From contig NZ_JAMBAQ010000005.1 of NCBI RefSeq assembly GCF_023336735.1, positions 1-64,000 on the forward strand: a stretch of 64,000 bases of DNA, given 5' to 3'. Below, one piece after another: positions 1 to 9,306 of this stretch. Position 1 is the stretch's first letter, and each line of letters starts with the position of its first letter. The notes under the pieces were generated by a model, which worked only from the letters and a program-made list of their open reading frames with translations, ran no database searches and was not told where the DNA came from. Source of the stretch: Moraxella oculi (lineage in GTDB: Bacteria > Pseudomonadota > Gammaproteobacteria > Pseudomonadales > Moraxellaceae). The position numbers and the translations under genes are program-made.

Positions 1-63
1 ATGGTTATGGGATTGTAGAAAATCAATCACACTGATTCACTGTGATGCGTTAACATCAAACCG

Positions 64-99
64 CACCCTAAAAGACTGATGGCTTTTGGGGTGTTTTTT
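64..99 (+). terminator. Rho-independent terminator of an upstream gene
   Basis: An 11-bp stem (CACCCTAAAAG with CTTTTGGGGTG, one G-T pair) with an 8-nt loop is followed directly by six T. The gene it ends lies almost wholly outside the window. One frame gives a plausible last few residues ending in a TGA at 33-35, but that is too little to name a gene. Confidence 0.8.
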
Positions 100-329
100 A
101 TGTGGGGGCAACATGTGTGAGTAATGATGCTCAAATACTGGCGTTGATGTTGAAAGATAAAAATTGCTAAAAAGTAGTTAAGATACTGAGTTTCTCACAT
201 TCTTAGATGGGTCTTGCCGATTGAATGAAATATTTGTTGTCATATGGGGTATTTTTGTATTTTTATGTATAAATTTTAATACAAAATAAGATATAATAAC
301 ACATCTTTTGTTACTTTTTGGAAATAATC
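100..329. other. Intergenic region upstream of the antiporter gene
   Basis: No coding potential is seen. The last part is very AT-rich and contains TATAAT at 292-297, about 32 bases before the chosen start codon, which would suit a -10 box. No convincing -35 box lies at the right distance. Confidence 0.4.
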
Positions 330-1649
330 ATGAATGCAGTACTTATTGCAGTCATCATCATGGTGGGCCTGTCCTTGGCTCGTGTGCATGTGATACTCAG
401 TCTTATTATTGGTGCGATGATGGGTGGTCTGATTGCTGGCCTGTCTGTGGCTGACACATTGACAGCATTTCAAGACGGCTTGAAAAATGGTGCTCAAATC
501 GCTTTGTCTTATGCCATTTTGGGTGCATTTGCCATGGCGATCGCACATTCTGGAGCACCGAAATTTTTGGCTGATAAGATGACCTTGCGTCTTAATCAAG
601 CATCAGCCAGTCATGCGGTTAAATGGATGCTGTTTGGGATGATTGGCTTGATGGCGATTTTTAGCCAAAATCTCATTCCGATTCACATTGCATTCATTCC
701 ACTGATCATTCCGCCATTATTGGTGCTATTAAATCGCTTACAGGTGGACAGAAGATTGGTGGCGTGTTTGATTACTTTTGGTTTGGTTAATGCCTACATG
801 TTCTTACCTTATGGTTTTGGCGACATCTTTTTAAATCAAATCATCTTAAAAAACATCAATGATGCTGGCATGGATACCGCAGATGTGTCAATCATGCGTG
901 TCATGGCAATCCCTGCCTTTGGAATGTTGCTTGGATTGTTGATTGCTATTTTTGTGAGCTATCGCAAACCAAGAACCTATCAAAGCATCTCAACGCACAA
1001 TACCGATACTCAAGCTGCTGCTGATACTTCCAGTCCTTACCGCACCACGGTGGCACTGGTGGCGATTGTGGTGGCGTTTTTGGTGCAGTTGTATACAGAT
1101 TCGCTATTGATGGGTTCGATTGCAGGGTTTGCCATATTCATGGCGTCTGGTGTGGTGAAATGGCACGAGGCTGATCATGTTTTCAATGATGGCATCAAAA
1201 TGATGGCAATGATTGGATTGATCATGATCAGTGCACAGGGCTTTGCCGAGGTGATTAAGACCACAGGTCAAATAGACTCATTGGTCAATGGTGCCATGTC
1301 TTTATTTGGCGGTAATAAAGGCTTGGCAGCGTTTGTCATGCTTGTTATTGGTTTGGTGGTTACTCTTGGTATTGGTTCGTCCTTTTCAACAGTACCGATT
1401 CTAGCGGCAATTTATGTTCCTTTGTGTGCTGCTTTGGGCTTTAGCATGTCTGCAACGATTGCGTTAATTGCTACTGCAGGCGTATTGGGTGATGCTGGTT
1501 CGCCTGCATCTGATTCAACCTTAGGACCTACCATGGGGCTTAATATTGATGGTCAGCATGATCATATCAAAGATTCGGTCATTCCAACATTCATTCATTA
1601 CAACATTCCACTCATCATTTTCGGCTGGATTGCGGCGATGGTATTGTGA
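330..1649 (+). CDS. Na+/H+ antiporter family transporter (NhaC-like)
   Basis: This is a polytopic inner-membrane protein of 439 residues with about ten to twelve hydrophobic segments. Its N-terminus (repeated short helices rich in G, A, I and L) and a late GDAGSPASDSTLGPT stretch match the putative Na+/H+ antiporter family related to NhaC and B. subtilis YuiF. The expected role is cation/proton exchange, but family members are also annotated as amino-acid or organic-acid transporters, so the substrate is not settled. ATG at 330 is preferred over an in-frame TTG at 318 because GGA at 320-322 gives proper ribosome-binding spacing. The gene stands alone between two terminators. No regulator is adjacent. 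Confidence 0.8.
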   Translation: MNAVLIAVIIMVGLSLARVHVILSLIIGAMMGGLIAGLSVADTLTAFQDGLKNGAQIALSYAILGAFAMAIAHSGAPKFLADKMTLRLNQASASHAVKWMLFGMIGLMAIFSQNLIPIHIAFIPLIIPPLLVLLNRLQVDRRLVACLITFGLVNAYMFLPYGFGDIFLNQIILKNINDAGMDTADVSIMRVMAIPAFGMLLGLLIAIFVSYRKPRTYQSISTHNTDTQAAADTSSPYRTTVALVAIVVAFLVQLYTDSLLMGSIAGFAIFMASGVVKWHEADHVFNDGIKMMAMIGLIMISAQGFAEVIKTTGQIDSLVNGAMSLFGGNKGLAAFVMLVIGLVVTLGIGSSFSTVPILAAIYVPLCAALGFSMSATIALIATAGVLGDAGSPASDSTLGPTMGLNIDGQHDHIKDSVIPTFIHYNIPLIIFGWIAAMVL

Positions 1650-1670
1650 TTGGTTGCTGGGTCAAATGGT

Positions 1671-1702
1671 CAAAGGCAGTCTTTAAGCTGCCTTTGTTTT
1701 TT
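1671..1702 (+). terminator. Terminator after the antiporter gene
   Basis: A stem of CAAAGGCAG and CTGCCTTTG with an 8-nt loop is followed by a run of T. Confidence 0.8.
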
Positions 1703-1833
1703 GTGGGGCTAAAGATTGTATTTGCCATTGAAATGAATGAAATTGACCTCATTTAGATGATGAATTAATCGAGGGCTTGATGGTAAAAGCTCATCGCATG
1801 TTTACGCTTTGATGACTCATGAATTGGCGTAAC

Positions 1834-1862
1834 TTGGGTGCGGTGCTAAGGTGTGCTATAAT
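1834..1862 (+). promoter_or_regulatory. Sigma70 promoter for the small acidic ORF and probably ftsY
   Basis: TTGGGT at 1834-1839 and a perfect TATAAT at 1857-1862 are 17 bp apart, and TGC directly before the -10 makes it an extended -10. Transcription would start near 1869, giving a leader of about 20 nt. Confidence 0.65.
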
Positions 1863-1888
1863 GAACCAACATAAAAGAGGGTGTGAGC

Positions 1889-2131
1889 ATGAATGGCGAT
1901 GACAGTAAAAATAACACTCGGTCTGACAATTTTATCATGTCTATAAAAGCTGTGAATACAGAGGTCGATACATCGGCAAACAGAGTGCAAGATGAGGCAT
2001 TAGAAAATCAAGAGAGTTTCATGCCAATAGTAACCGAACCGATGCTTGCCGATGATGAACAAAATGCCAGTCATCAAATCATTGACAAAAATGATCAAGA
2101 GACGGTTGTGCCCATCATGCCATTAGTCTAG
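1889..2131 (+). CDS. Small acidic protein of unknown function next to ftsY
   Basis: This 80-residue product is not recognised. It is strongly acidic and Asn/Gln-rich, has no signal peptide or membrane segment, and ends in a short hydrophobic VVPIMPLV stretch. ATG 1889 is chosen over GTG 1883 because GAGG at 1877-1880 sits 8 bases before it. A strong extended -10 promoter lies just upstream, and ftsY follows 64 bp later with no terminator between, so co-transcription is likely. The composition recalls the acidic, disordered A domain found at the N-terminus of many FtsY proteins, which this FtsY lacks. That link is an inference only. Confidence 0.6.
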   Translation: MNGDDSKNNTRSDNFIMSIKAVNTEVDTSANRVQDEALENQESFMPIVTEPMLADDEQNASHQIIDKNDQETVVPIMPLV

Positions 2132-2195
2132 TGGTGTGATTGTGTACGAATAATATGAATGAGCTGTTAAATTAACAATGAACTGTGAGTAAGTA

Positions 2196-3131
2196 ATGAG
2201 TGAGCATCAAGGCTGGTTTAGCCGCATGAAGCAAGGGTTGTCAAAATCTGGTAAAAATTTGACCGAAGGGCTAATGAATGTATTGGTGGGCGGTAAAGAA
2301 ATTGACGATGAGTTGCTTGAAGAGGTTGAGGATCAACTGTTGGTTGCAGATATTGGGGTGGACGCCACCAATCGCATCATTAAAAACTTGACGGAGCAGA
2401 CCGCTCGTGGTGATTTGATCTATTCTCATTCTCTGTACAAGGCACTAAAAAAAGAGTTGGTTGACATCTTAGCACCCAAGGTACACCCTTTGTATGTTGA
2501 TACGACCAAAAAACCATTCGTCATTTTGATGGTTGGGGTTAATGGTGTTGGTAAGACAACAACCATCGGCAAGCTTGCTAAAAGACTGCAAGGTGAGGGA
2601 AAATCTGTCATGCTGGCAGCAGGCGATACTTTCCGTGCGGCAGCAACCGAGCAATTACAAATTTGGGGTGAACGCAATGGCATTCCTGTGGTGGCACAAG
2701 GGCACGGTTCAGACAGTGCATCAGTCATCTTTGATGCCATGCAATCTGCTAAGGCGCGCGGCATTGATGTTTTGATTGCAGATACGGCAGGACGGTTGCA
2801 GAACAAAACTCATTTGATGAATGAGCTTGAAAAAGTCGTTCGTGTCATGAAAAAGGCCGATGAAACCGCACCTCACGAAACAATGATCGTGCTGGATGCT
2901 GGTACTGGTCAAAACGCCATCAATCAAGTAAAGATATTTTCAGAGGCTGTGCCATTGACTGGTATCAGCATTACCAAGCTTGATGGTACGGCTAAAGGTG
3001 GCGTGGTATTTAATGTTGCTCAAAACACTGCTGTACCAATCCGATACATTGGCGTTGGCGAGGGTATTGATGATTTGCAATCTTTTGACCCACATGAATT
3101 TGTCGAAGCGTTGTTTGATGAAGATCATTAA
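2196..3131 (+). CDS. ftsY: Signal recognition particle receptor FtsY
   Basis: FtsY is the SRP receptor GTPase that delivers ribosome-nascent chain complexes to the Sec translocon at the inner membrane. The 311-residue protein begins with the N domain (GWFSRMKQGLSKS and the following helices). The G domain has the P-loop GVNGVGKT at 114-121, DTFRAAA at 144-150, DTAGR at 196-200 and TKLD at 250-253. All GTPase motifs are intact. It is shorter than FtsY proteins with a long acidic A domain; a stop codon two codons upstream in the same frame rules out an extension. The ribosome-binding site is weak (AGTAAG). It probably shares a transcript with the acidic ORF upstream. Confidence 0.96.
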   Translation: MSEHQGWFSRMKQGLSKSGKNLTEGLMNVLVGGKEIDDELLEEVEDQLLVADIGVDATNRIIKNLTEQTARGDLIYSHSLYKALKKELVDILAPKVHPLYVDTTKKPFVILMVGVNGVGKTTTIGKLAKRLQGEGKSVMLAAGDTFRAAATEQLQIWGERNGIPVVAQGHGSDSASVIFDAMQSAKARGIDVLIADTAGRLQNKTHLMNELEKVVRVMKKADETAPHETMIVLDAGTGQNAINQVKIFSEAVPLTGISITKLDGTAKGGVVFNVAQNTAVPIRYIGVGEGIDDLQSFDPHEFVEALFDEDH

Positions 3132-3267
3132 GCTTTCAACCTAGCAAAGTCATTCGTATCAGTCGCTAGGATTCATGATGGTGCCTGCATAAGTCATGCC
3201 ATGAGTCAAAAACATGACAAAAATTCTCCATTAAGCCGCTTGGGCATATACCTTAGATGGTCAATTA

Positions 3268-3276
3268 TGTTATAAT
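3268..3276 (+). promoter_or_regulatory. Extended -10 promoter for pyrD-cvpA-purF
   Basis: TGT followed by a perfect TATAAT forms an extended -10 element about 40 bp before the pyrD start. No good -35 box is visible at 16-18 bp, which is tolerable for extended -10 promoters. Confidence 0.5.
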
Positions 3277-3316
3277 AAGCTAGTTTTTTGTTGCTTAATT
3301 TTTTTTGGGGGTTTTT

Positions 3317-4354
3317 ATGTCGTATGCGTTACTTCGTCCATTGCTGTTTAACATGGAGCCAGAGCGTGCGCATGAATTTACCCTAAAACTGCTTGAAAAA
3401 GCACATAAGGCAAAACTATTAGAATTTGGCCATGCCAGACAGTCTTTACCGACAACATGCATGGGCATTCACCTTTTAAATCCTGTTGGCTTGGCGGCAG
3501 GTCTTGATAAAAATGGGTCGCATATTGATGCGATGAGTGAGCTTGGCTTTGGTTTTTTGGAGGTTGGTACGGTTACCCCACGCCCCCAATCAGGCAATGA
3601 TAAGCCACGACTGTTTCGTATCACTCAAGCTGGTGGTATCATCAATCGCATGGGTTTTAATAATGATGGTGTGGATCAGATGATTGCCAATATTGAGCGT
3701 GCCAAATATCAAGGCGTGCTGGGCATCAATATTGGTAAAAATGCCATCACACCTGTGGAAAATGCACTTGATGATTATGTGTATTGCTTAGAGCGTGTGT
3801 ATCCTTATGCCAGCTATATCACCATCAATATCTCAAGCCCAAACACTAAAAATCTACGCACTCTGCAAGGTGGCGATGCTTTGTCATCATTGCTTGATGG
3901 CATCAAAACTTGCCACACACGACTGGCCAATGAGTATGGCTTTTATGTTCCACTTGCCTTAAAAATCGCTCCAGATTTGGATGAGTCTCAAGTAGATGAG
4001 ATTGCACACACCGTTTTGGCGTTTGACATAGATGGGCTGATCGCCACCAATACCACGCTATCTCGTGTGGGGGTTGAGGATTACCCGCATGCTGATGAAC
4101 AGGGTGGTTTATCTGGCCGTCCTGTCAGTCATATGAGTACTCAAATTCTATCCATGTTTCACGATCGTCTGATGGATAAGGTGGATCTGATCGGTGTGGG
4201 TGGTATTGATGAAGGTGCGCTTGCTGTTAAAAAATTTAAGGCAGGTGCTAAAGCTGTGCAACTGTATTCCGGGTTGATTTATAAAGGCCCAACGCTCATC
4301 ACTGACTGTGTGCAAGCGATTGCAGAGCATCAAGAGCATCATTTGATTGTATGA
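3317..4354 (+). CDS. pyrD: Dihydroorotate dehydrogenase (quinone), class 2
   Basis: PyrD oxidises dihydroorotate to orotate in pyrimidine synthesis, passing electrons to membrane quinones. The 345-residue length, the N-terminal membrane-associating helix ([19 protein letters not shown]) and the [23 protein letters not shown] and NISSPNT motifs identify the class 2, quinone-linked type. Serine in the NISSPNT region is the usual catalytic base of this class. ATG 3317 is used because GGGGG at 3307-3311 lies at suitable spacing; the in-frame TTG at 3305 has no such site. The stop codon overlaps the cvpA start by four bases (ATGA), so translation is coupled. Confidence 0.96.
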   Translation: MSYALLRPLLFNMEPERAHEFTLKLLEKAHKAKLLEFGHARQSLPTTCMGIHLLNPVGLAAGLDKNGSHIDAMSELGFGFLEVGTVTPRPQSGNDKPRLFRITQAGGIINRMGFNNDGVDQMIANIERAKYQGVLGINIGKNAITPVENALDDYVYCLERVYPYASYITINISSPNTKNLRTLQGGDALSSLLDGIKTCHTRLANEYGFYVPLALKIAPDLDESQVDEIAHTVLAFDIDGLIATNTTLSRVGVEDYPHADEQGGLSGRPVSHMSTQILSMFHDRLMDKVDLIGVGGIDEGALAVKKFKAGAKAVQLYSGLIYKGPTLITDCVQAIAEHQEHHLIV

Positions 4355-4878
4355 ATCCATTATTTGAAGCGATGACTTGGCTGGACATGCTGATCATCAT
4401 TGTGGTGTTTTTTGGGTTGTGGCGTGGTTTTGGGACAGGCTTGATTAAAACGGTGGCATCGTTTCTTTCATGGTTTTTGGCGTTAATAATCGCATCGCAG
4501 ATGACCAATTTGGTCGCTCCTTGGCTTTCAGGACTTATCATCAACCCTGTTTTACAAACCGCTGTGGCATTTTTGGTGGTGGTGCTTATTGTGATGATGT
4601 CGGTACAGGCGACAGCGTCATTATTATCAGGGGTGTTTAAAACCTTAAAGTTAGGAATTTTTGACCGTATGTTGGGAGGTGTGCTAGGAGCCATCACAGG
4701 TCTTATCAAAGTTTTGATTTTCCTTAGCATCGCATCTCCCTTACTGGTGCATCTGCCAGATTGGCACTCGTCTATTTTGGCACAAAATCTACTGCCGCTT
4801 GCTCCCATTGCCATGCAGTTACTGCAACAGGTGCTTGGCGAGTCTTGGCAACAAATTCAAAACCCTTACCAATCTTAA
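4351..4878 (+). CDS. cvpA: CvpA family membrane protein
   Basis: This 175-residue inner-membrane protein has four hydrophobic segments and the typical CvpA opening ([19 protein letters not shown]). CvpA is known from colicin V production and is usually found next to purF; later work links it to envelope stress and bile tolerance, but its molecular activity is unclear. It overlaps pyrD by four bases and lies 15 bp before purF, so the three form one operon. The pairing of cvpA with purF is widely conserved, which supports the call. Confidence 0.92.
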   Translation: MNPLFEAMTWLDMLIIIVVFFGLWRGFGTGLIKTVASFLSWFLALIIASQMTNLVAPWLSGLIINPVLQTAVAFLVVVLIVMMSVQATASLLSGVFKTLKLGIFDRMLGGVLGAITGLIKVLIFLSIASPLLVHLPDWHSSILAQNLLPLAPIAMQLLQQVLGESWQQIQNPYQS

Positions 4879-4893
4879 TCTTTGGAGTGAATT

Positions 4894-6417
4894 ATGTGTG
4901 GTGTAATTGGCATCGTAGCTCATGAACCTGTCAATCAAATGTTGTATGATGGCTTAACCATGCTACAACACCGTGGACAAGATGCGGCAGGGATTGTTAC
5001 CTTAAAGGATGATAGGCTATACCTTCGAAAAGACAATGGCATGGTTCGTGATGTCTTTTTAAACAAGCATATGGTGCGTTTGGTAGGAGACTTTGGTATT
5101 GGTCATGTTCGTTATCCAACCGCAGGCACATCAAGCACTGCCGAAGCACAGCCTTTATATGTCAATTCACCTTATGGTATTGCGTTGGCACATAATGGCA
5201 ACTTGACCAATGCTGATAAGATTGCCAAAGAGCTGTTTGAAAACGATCATCGTCATCTTAACACCGACTCAGATTCAGAAGTGCTACTCAATGTACTTGC
5301 CAATGAACTCCAAAAATCTCCCAAGGCGAACTTGGAACCAAATGACATTTTTCATGCCTTGCAAGCAGTCTATCAACGCTGTGAAGGGGCGTATGGTGTG
5401 GTGGCCATCATCGCAGGGCATGGTCTGCTTGCCTTTCGTGATCCAAATGGCATTCGTCCACTCATCTATGGGCAGCGTATGACCGACGATGGTGTGGAAT
5501 ATGTGGTGGCATCTGAGTCGGTAGTGATTCAAGCACTTGGCTTTGAGATTGTTCGAGACATCGCACCAGGTGAGGCGATTTTCATTGATTTGTCACACAA
5601 CATTCATGCCAAGCAATGTGCTGATGTCGTCAAGCATACTCCTTGTATTTTTGAGTATGTGTATTTTGCCCGCCCTGATTCAATCATTGATAACATTTCG
5701 GTATATAAAGCACGCATGCGTATGGGGGAGAAGCTTGCACAAAAAATCGTGCGTGAATGGGGTGAAGATCACGGAATTGATGTGGTGATTCCAATTCCAG
5801 ACACTTCACGCAATTCAGCCTTAGAGCTTGCCACGCATTTAAATGTCAAATATCGTGAAGGCTTTAATAAGAATCGATATATTGGTCGCACCTTCATCAT
5901 GCCTGGGCAAGGACAGCGTAAAAAAAGCGTCCGCCAAAAATTAAACGCCATACCACTAGAATTTAAAAATAAAAATGTCCTGCTGGTTGATGATTCAATC
6001 GTGCGTGGTACGACTTGTCATGAAATCATTCAAATGGCAAGAGATGCAGGTGCTAAGAATGTGTTTTTTGCTTCGGCAGCACCTGAGGTCAAATTCCCCA
6101 ATGTTTACGGTATTGACATGCCGTCTCGCAGTGAGCTGATTTCATCAAATCGTACGGTTGAAGAGGTGCGTCAAATCATCGGTGCAGATCGTCTGATTTT
6201 CCAAGATTTGGAGGATTTGATTGAGGCGGTGAATAATACTAAGTACAGTAAGGTCAGTGAGTTTGACTGTTCGGTATTTGATGGTCGTTATGTGGCAGGG
6301 GGCATTGATGATGCTTATTTGGAGGCACTGCAAGCCAGACGCAACGATGCCGCTAAAAATAAAACCGTAACGGTTGTTGATACACCAGTGGACATGACGG
6401 GTGTCACGGGTGTTTAA
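4894..6417 (+). CDS. purF: Amidophosphoribosyltransferase
   Basis: PurF performs the first committed step of purine synthesis, converting PRPP and glutamine to phosphoribosylamine. The 507-residue protein has Cys2 directly after the initiator Met ([11 protein letters not shown]), the nucleophile of the class II glutaminase domain, with [11 protein letters not shown] and GHVRYPTAG following. The C-terminal phosphoribosyltransferase domain has the PRPP-binding [13 protein letters not shown] motif around residue 365-377. A GGAG ribosome-binding site precedes the ATG. The length is standard and both active sites are intact. It is the last gene of the pyrD-cvpA-purF operon, so one transcript carries a pyrimidine and a purine gene. 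Confidence 0.97.
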   Translation: MCGVIGIVAHEPVNQMLYDGLTMLQHRGQDAAGIVTLKDDRLYLRKDNGMVRDVFLNKHMVRLVGDFGIGHVRYPTAGTSSTAEAQPLYVNSPYGIALAHNGNLTNADKIAKELFENDHRHLNTDSDSEVLLNVLANELQKSPKANLEPNDIFHALQAVYQRCEGAYGVVAIIAGHGLLAFRDPNGIRPLIYGQRMTDDGVEYVVASESVVIQALGFEIVRDIAPGEAIFIDLSHNIHAKQCADVVKHTPCIFEYVYFARPDSIIDNISVYKARMRMGEKLAQKIVREWGEDHGIDVVIPIPDTSRNSALELATHLNVKYREGFNKNRYIGRTFIMPGQGQRKKSVRQKLNAIPLEFKNKNVLLVDDSIVRGTTCHEIIQMARDAGAKNVFFASAAPEVKFPNVYGIDMPSRSELISSNRTVEEVRQIIGADRLIFQDLEDLIEAVNNTKYSKVSEFDCSVFDGRYVAGGIDDAYLEALQARRNDAAKNKTVTVVDTPVDMTGVTGV

Positions 6418-6539
6418 GAGCATGATGATAGCAATCAGTCATCTGATGAAGGCTGATTTATTCATGTATCCGCTGATAATCATCACCCTGATATTACTTG
6501 ATTTTTATTCAAACTGTGATCATTTTTATGTAGTGTATT

Positions 6540-7907
6540 ATGAAATCATCTCATCAAAAACTTGCTTTAAGCCTATCTGTCTTATCCTTATCATTGCTGA
6601 CTGCCTGTACCAATACCAGCAATCACACCCCTATACAAAAAACCATCACAGTGATTCAGGGCAATGCTTCATCTTGGGCATCAAGCCAGCCGATTGCCCA
6701 AGTTCAGAAAGCACAACCAACCCCTAAAATCGAAAGTCATGTCATTGATGATCGTCCTACCCATCAACCAATCACCCCCAAGGCTGTGGCAGAGCATCCC
6801 ATTACCTTCAATGATTGGAAAGAGGATTTTATCCATCGTGCGATTGCTAAAGGTTATGGGGCAAATATGGTGCATGCACTGATGGACGGTGCTAATTTTA
6901 ATCAACGCATTGTCGATCTGGATCGCTCTCAGGCAGAATTTACCAAAATGCCTTGGGAGTATGTCAGCTCTGCAGCATCTGCCAGTCGTGTCAATCAAGG
7001 TCGTGCCAAACTTGCTCAATATCCGACGACTTTTAATCATGCCGAATTGACATACGGCGTTCCAAAGCAAATCGTTGCGGCGATTTGGGGTATGGAGTCA
7101 TCTTTTGGAGCAGCGACTGGCAATACGGATTTGGTGAGTGCCTTATCCACCCTTGCTTATGATGGTCGCCGCCGTGAATTTGCTGAAAATCAGTTGTTTG
7201 CCATGTTACACATGCTCAATCGTGGTGATGTTGAATCTTCGCAATTTAAAGGTTCGTGGGCAGGTGGCATGGGGCATACACAATTCATTCCAAGCACTTG
7301 GGTGAAAGAGGGTTTGGATGGCAATGGTGATGGTCATATCAACCCTTGGAGTGTTGGAGATGCGCTTAATTCTACCGCCAGTTATTTGAAGAATGCAGGC
7401 TGGATTGCTGGTCTTGCTCCTTATTATGAGATTCGTTTGCCTAATAACTTTAATTATGAGTTGTTGAATACCAAACAAACCTTAGATACTTGGCGAAATC
7501 TTGGATTGAGTTCGGTGGTGGCAGAAGATTTTGGTGGTTCTGTGCTTGCAGAACTTTGGTTGCCTGCTGGCATTAACGGACCGGCGTTATTACTGACGCC
7601 AAATTTTGAGGTGATTCGGGTTTATAATAACTCAACCAGCTATGCGCTTGGGGTGTCATTACTGGCCAAGCGTCTGTCTGGTAATGGAGGGTTGGTGGCA
7701 AGTTGGCCAACGCACGAACGGCCACTGTCTCGCAGTCAAGTTGAGCGTTTGCAAAACAAGCTCAATGAGCAAGGATTTGACGCAGGTGGTGTAGATGGTG
7801 TGGTAGGTGCAAACACTCGCCGTGCGTTTGCTCGATGGCAATCGGCGAATGGTCGCATTCCTGACGGCTTCATCAGTCAGTATAGTACTAAGGATTTGAT
7901 TTGGTAA
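6540..7907 (+). CDS. Lytic murein transglycosylase, MltB family lipoprotein
   Basis: This enzyme is expected to cleave the glycan strands of peptidoglycan, forming 1,6-anhydromuramic ends. The N-terminus is a lipoprotein signal with lipobox LTAC (Cys23), so it should be anchored in the outer membrane. The SLT/MltB-like domain spans about 80-375; Glu186 in AIWGMESSFGAATG is the expected catalytic acid, and GGMGHTQFIPSTW is typical of the family. A peptidoglycan-binding domain of the PG_binding_1 type fills about 390-450. Length (455) fits MltB_2-type proteins with this extra domain. No clear ribosome-binding site precedes the ATG. It appears to be a single-gene unit. Confidence 0.92.
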   Translation: MKSSHQKLALSLSVLSLSLLTACTNTSNHTPIQKTITVIQGNASSWASSQPIAQVQKAQPTPKIESHVIDDRPTHQPITPKAVAEHPITFNDWKEDFIHRAIAKGYGANMVHALMDGANFNQRIVDLDRSQAEFTKMPWEYVSSAASASRVNQGRAKLAQYPTTFNHAELTYGVPKQIVAAIWGMESSFGAATGNTDLVSALSTLAYDGRRREFAENQLFAMLHMLNRGDVESSQFKGSWAGGMGHTQFIPSTWVKEGLDGNGDGHINPWSVGDALNSTASYLKNAGWIAGLAPYYEIRLPNNFNYELLNTKQTLDTWRNLGLSSVVAEDFGGSVLAELWLPAGINGPALLLTPNFEVIRVYNNSTSYALGVSLLAKRLSGNGGLVASWPTHERPLSRSQVERLQNKLNEQGFDAGGVDGVVGANTRRAFARWQSANGRIPDGFISQYSTKDLIW

Positions 7908-8126
7908 AACTGATGACTAAGTCTGTCATTCATGCATGTGGCTAACCTAAAATTTTTTAGGTGTGTGATAGACATGCTAATTCACAAAAAAATCTGGGGT
8001 ATTCACAAAATTTGCCAAACTGAGTACCTTGAGGTGTGATCATCAACACATTATTGCGATAAGATGGATGTGAGTAATCTGTGATGATGGCGTGCTGTGC
8101 TGATTACGCCATCATCAATAAAAATA

Positions 8127-8135
8127 TGTTATAAT
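8127..8135 (+). promoter_or_regulatory. Extended -10 promoter of the QueD-like gene
   Basis: TGT plus a perfect TATAAT lies about 40 bp before the start codon. No clear -35 box is visible. Confidence 0.5.
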
Positions 8136-8174
8136 AAAAAGCCATACTCATCATTCAAAGTGCAATAGACCGCC

Positions 8175-8768
8175 ATGCGTATCCGTAAAGTTTTCAAATT
8201 TGAGAATGCTCATATTGTCCGCAATTGTTCATCTGATCGCTGTAAATATTCCATTCATGGACACAGTTATCAAGTTGAGTTGATTTTGGAAGCCAACGCC
8301 CTTGATCATGGACAAATGGTCTATGATTTCGGATTATTAAAGGGCAACATCAAAGACATCATAGACAGTTTTGATCATGCCATCGCCTTTTGGAATAAAG
8401 ACGATTCTAATTACATTCGTGCGTGTAAAGAATTTTCACACCGTTGGGTAAGTTTGCCTGTTTCACCCTCTGCTGAGCAATTTAGCCGAGTCATCTTTTT
8501 TTGGGCAAGTGAGATTTTAAAACAGACCCAAATGAACAATGGAGAACAGGGCGTTTCGGTTTATTCGGTCATCGTTCATGAAACAGCCACAGGCTATGCC
8601 CAATGTTTTTATGAAGATGTCATCAATCCACAAATGGGACTATTGGATTTGAATGATTTTGAGTTTAGCGATGATGTTAAACAACAATGGGGAGATCCAT
8701 CATTGTTTGATAAATTAAAACAAGGTGAGATTTTTTATAATCCAAAAGTTGAGATTCAAGTTAAGTGA
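8175..8768 (+). CDS. 6-carboxytetrahydropterin synthase-like protein (QueD/PTPS family)
   Basis: QueD-type enzymes turn dihydroneopterin triphosphate into 6-carboxytetrahydropterin, an early step towards the queuosine precursor. His13, His28 and His30 (in ENAH and IHGH) are the expected zinc ligands. Cys23 sits at the family's catalytic position five residues before the HGH, and Asp67/His68 with His135-Glu136 complete the active site. At 197 residues it is much longer than the ~120-residue E. coli QueD. It resembles the longer form I associate with Campylobacter-type bacteria, with a middle insertion (about 75-100) and an extra C-terminus. No other queuosine gene is adjacent. No ribosome-binding site is evident; the leader is short. 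Confidence 0.82.
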   Translation: MRIRKVFKFENAHIVRNCSSDRCKYSIHGHSYQVELILEANALDHGQMVYDFGLLKGNIKDIIDSFDHAIAFWNKDDSNYIRACKEFSHRWVSLPVSPSAEQFSRVIFFWASEILKQTQMNNGEQGVSVYSVIVHETATGYAQCFYEDVINPQMGLLDLNDFEFSDDVKQQWGDPSLFDKLKQGEIFYNPKVEIQVK

Positions 8769-8877
8769 TGATGCTACTTCAATCATCTATCAATAAGTGA
8801 TGTATGATGCCCATGACCATACATTTTACTTGCCATCTAAGAAAAAATAATAACAATGTCGTCTGTTGGAGTAGGTC

Positions 8878-9306
8878 ATGAAAACCCTGATGCTGCATTC
8901 TCAATCTGATACGGCGATTCTTGCTCAAAAGATTGCCGATCTAAAGCCTGTTGGTAGTATTTGGCTGTCAGGGGATCTTGGTGCAGGAAAAACGACTTTT
9001 ACTCGGTATTTTTTGCAGGCATTAGGGCATGTGGGTGCGGTCAAAAGCCCTACTTTTACCTTGGTTGAGCCTTATGTCATCAATGACAAGCCTGTTTATC
9101 ACTCTGATTTATATCGTCTGCATGATCCAGAAGAGCTGGAACTTATGGGTTTTTTTGAGTATTTTGATGAGCAGGATTCGCTGATCATCATAGAATGGGC
9201 GAGTCGTGCAGAGTGCCTATTGCCCAAGCCTGACATATTGATTGATATCAAAAAAATGGCGGGTGATGACAGGCTGGTTACAATTCAAGGAATTGATATT
9301 GAATAA
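8878..9306 (+). CDS. tsaE: tRNA t6A biosynthesis ATPase TsaE
   Basis: TsaE is the small ATPase that works with TsaB and TsaD to make the threonylcarbamoyl modification on A37 of tRNAs reading ANN codons. The 142-residue length is normal for the family. It has the Walker A motif SGDLGAGKTTF near residues 31-41 and the characteristic VKSPTFTLVEPY and YHSDLYRL motifs. GGAG precedes the ATG. Its end overlaps the likely start of miaA by eight bases. The two genes act on neighbouring chemistry at tRNA position 37, and tsaE-miaA-hfq order here echoes the mutL-miaA-hfq clusters of other gammaproteobacteria. Confidence 0.94.
   Translation: MKTLMLHSQSDTAILAQKIADLKPVGSIWLSGDLGAGKTTFTRYFLQALGHVGAVKSPTFTLVEPYVINDKPVYHSDLYRLHDPEELELMGFFEYFDEQDSLIIIEWASRAECLLPKPDILIDIKKMAGDDRLVTIQGIDIE

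Noticed and set aside
2132-2195. FtsY as a frameshifted longer gene joined to the acidic ORF
   Set aside because: An in-frame stop lies two codons before the ftsY ATG, the frames differ and the NG domains are complete, so two genes are more likely than one broken gene.
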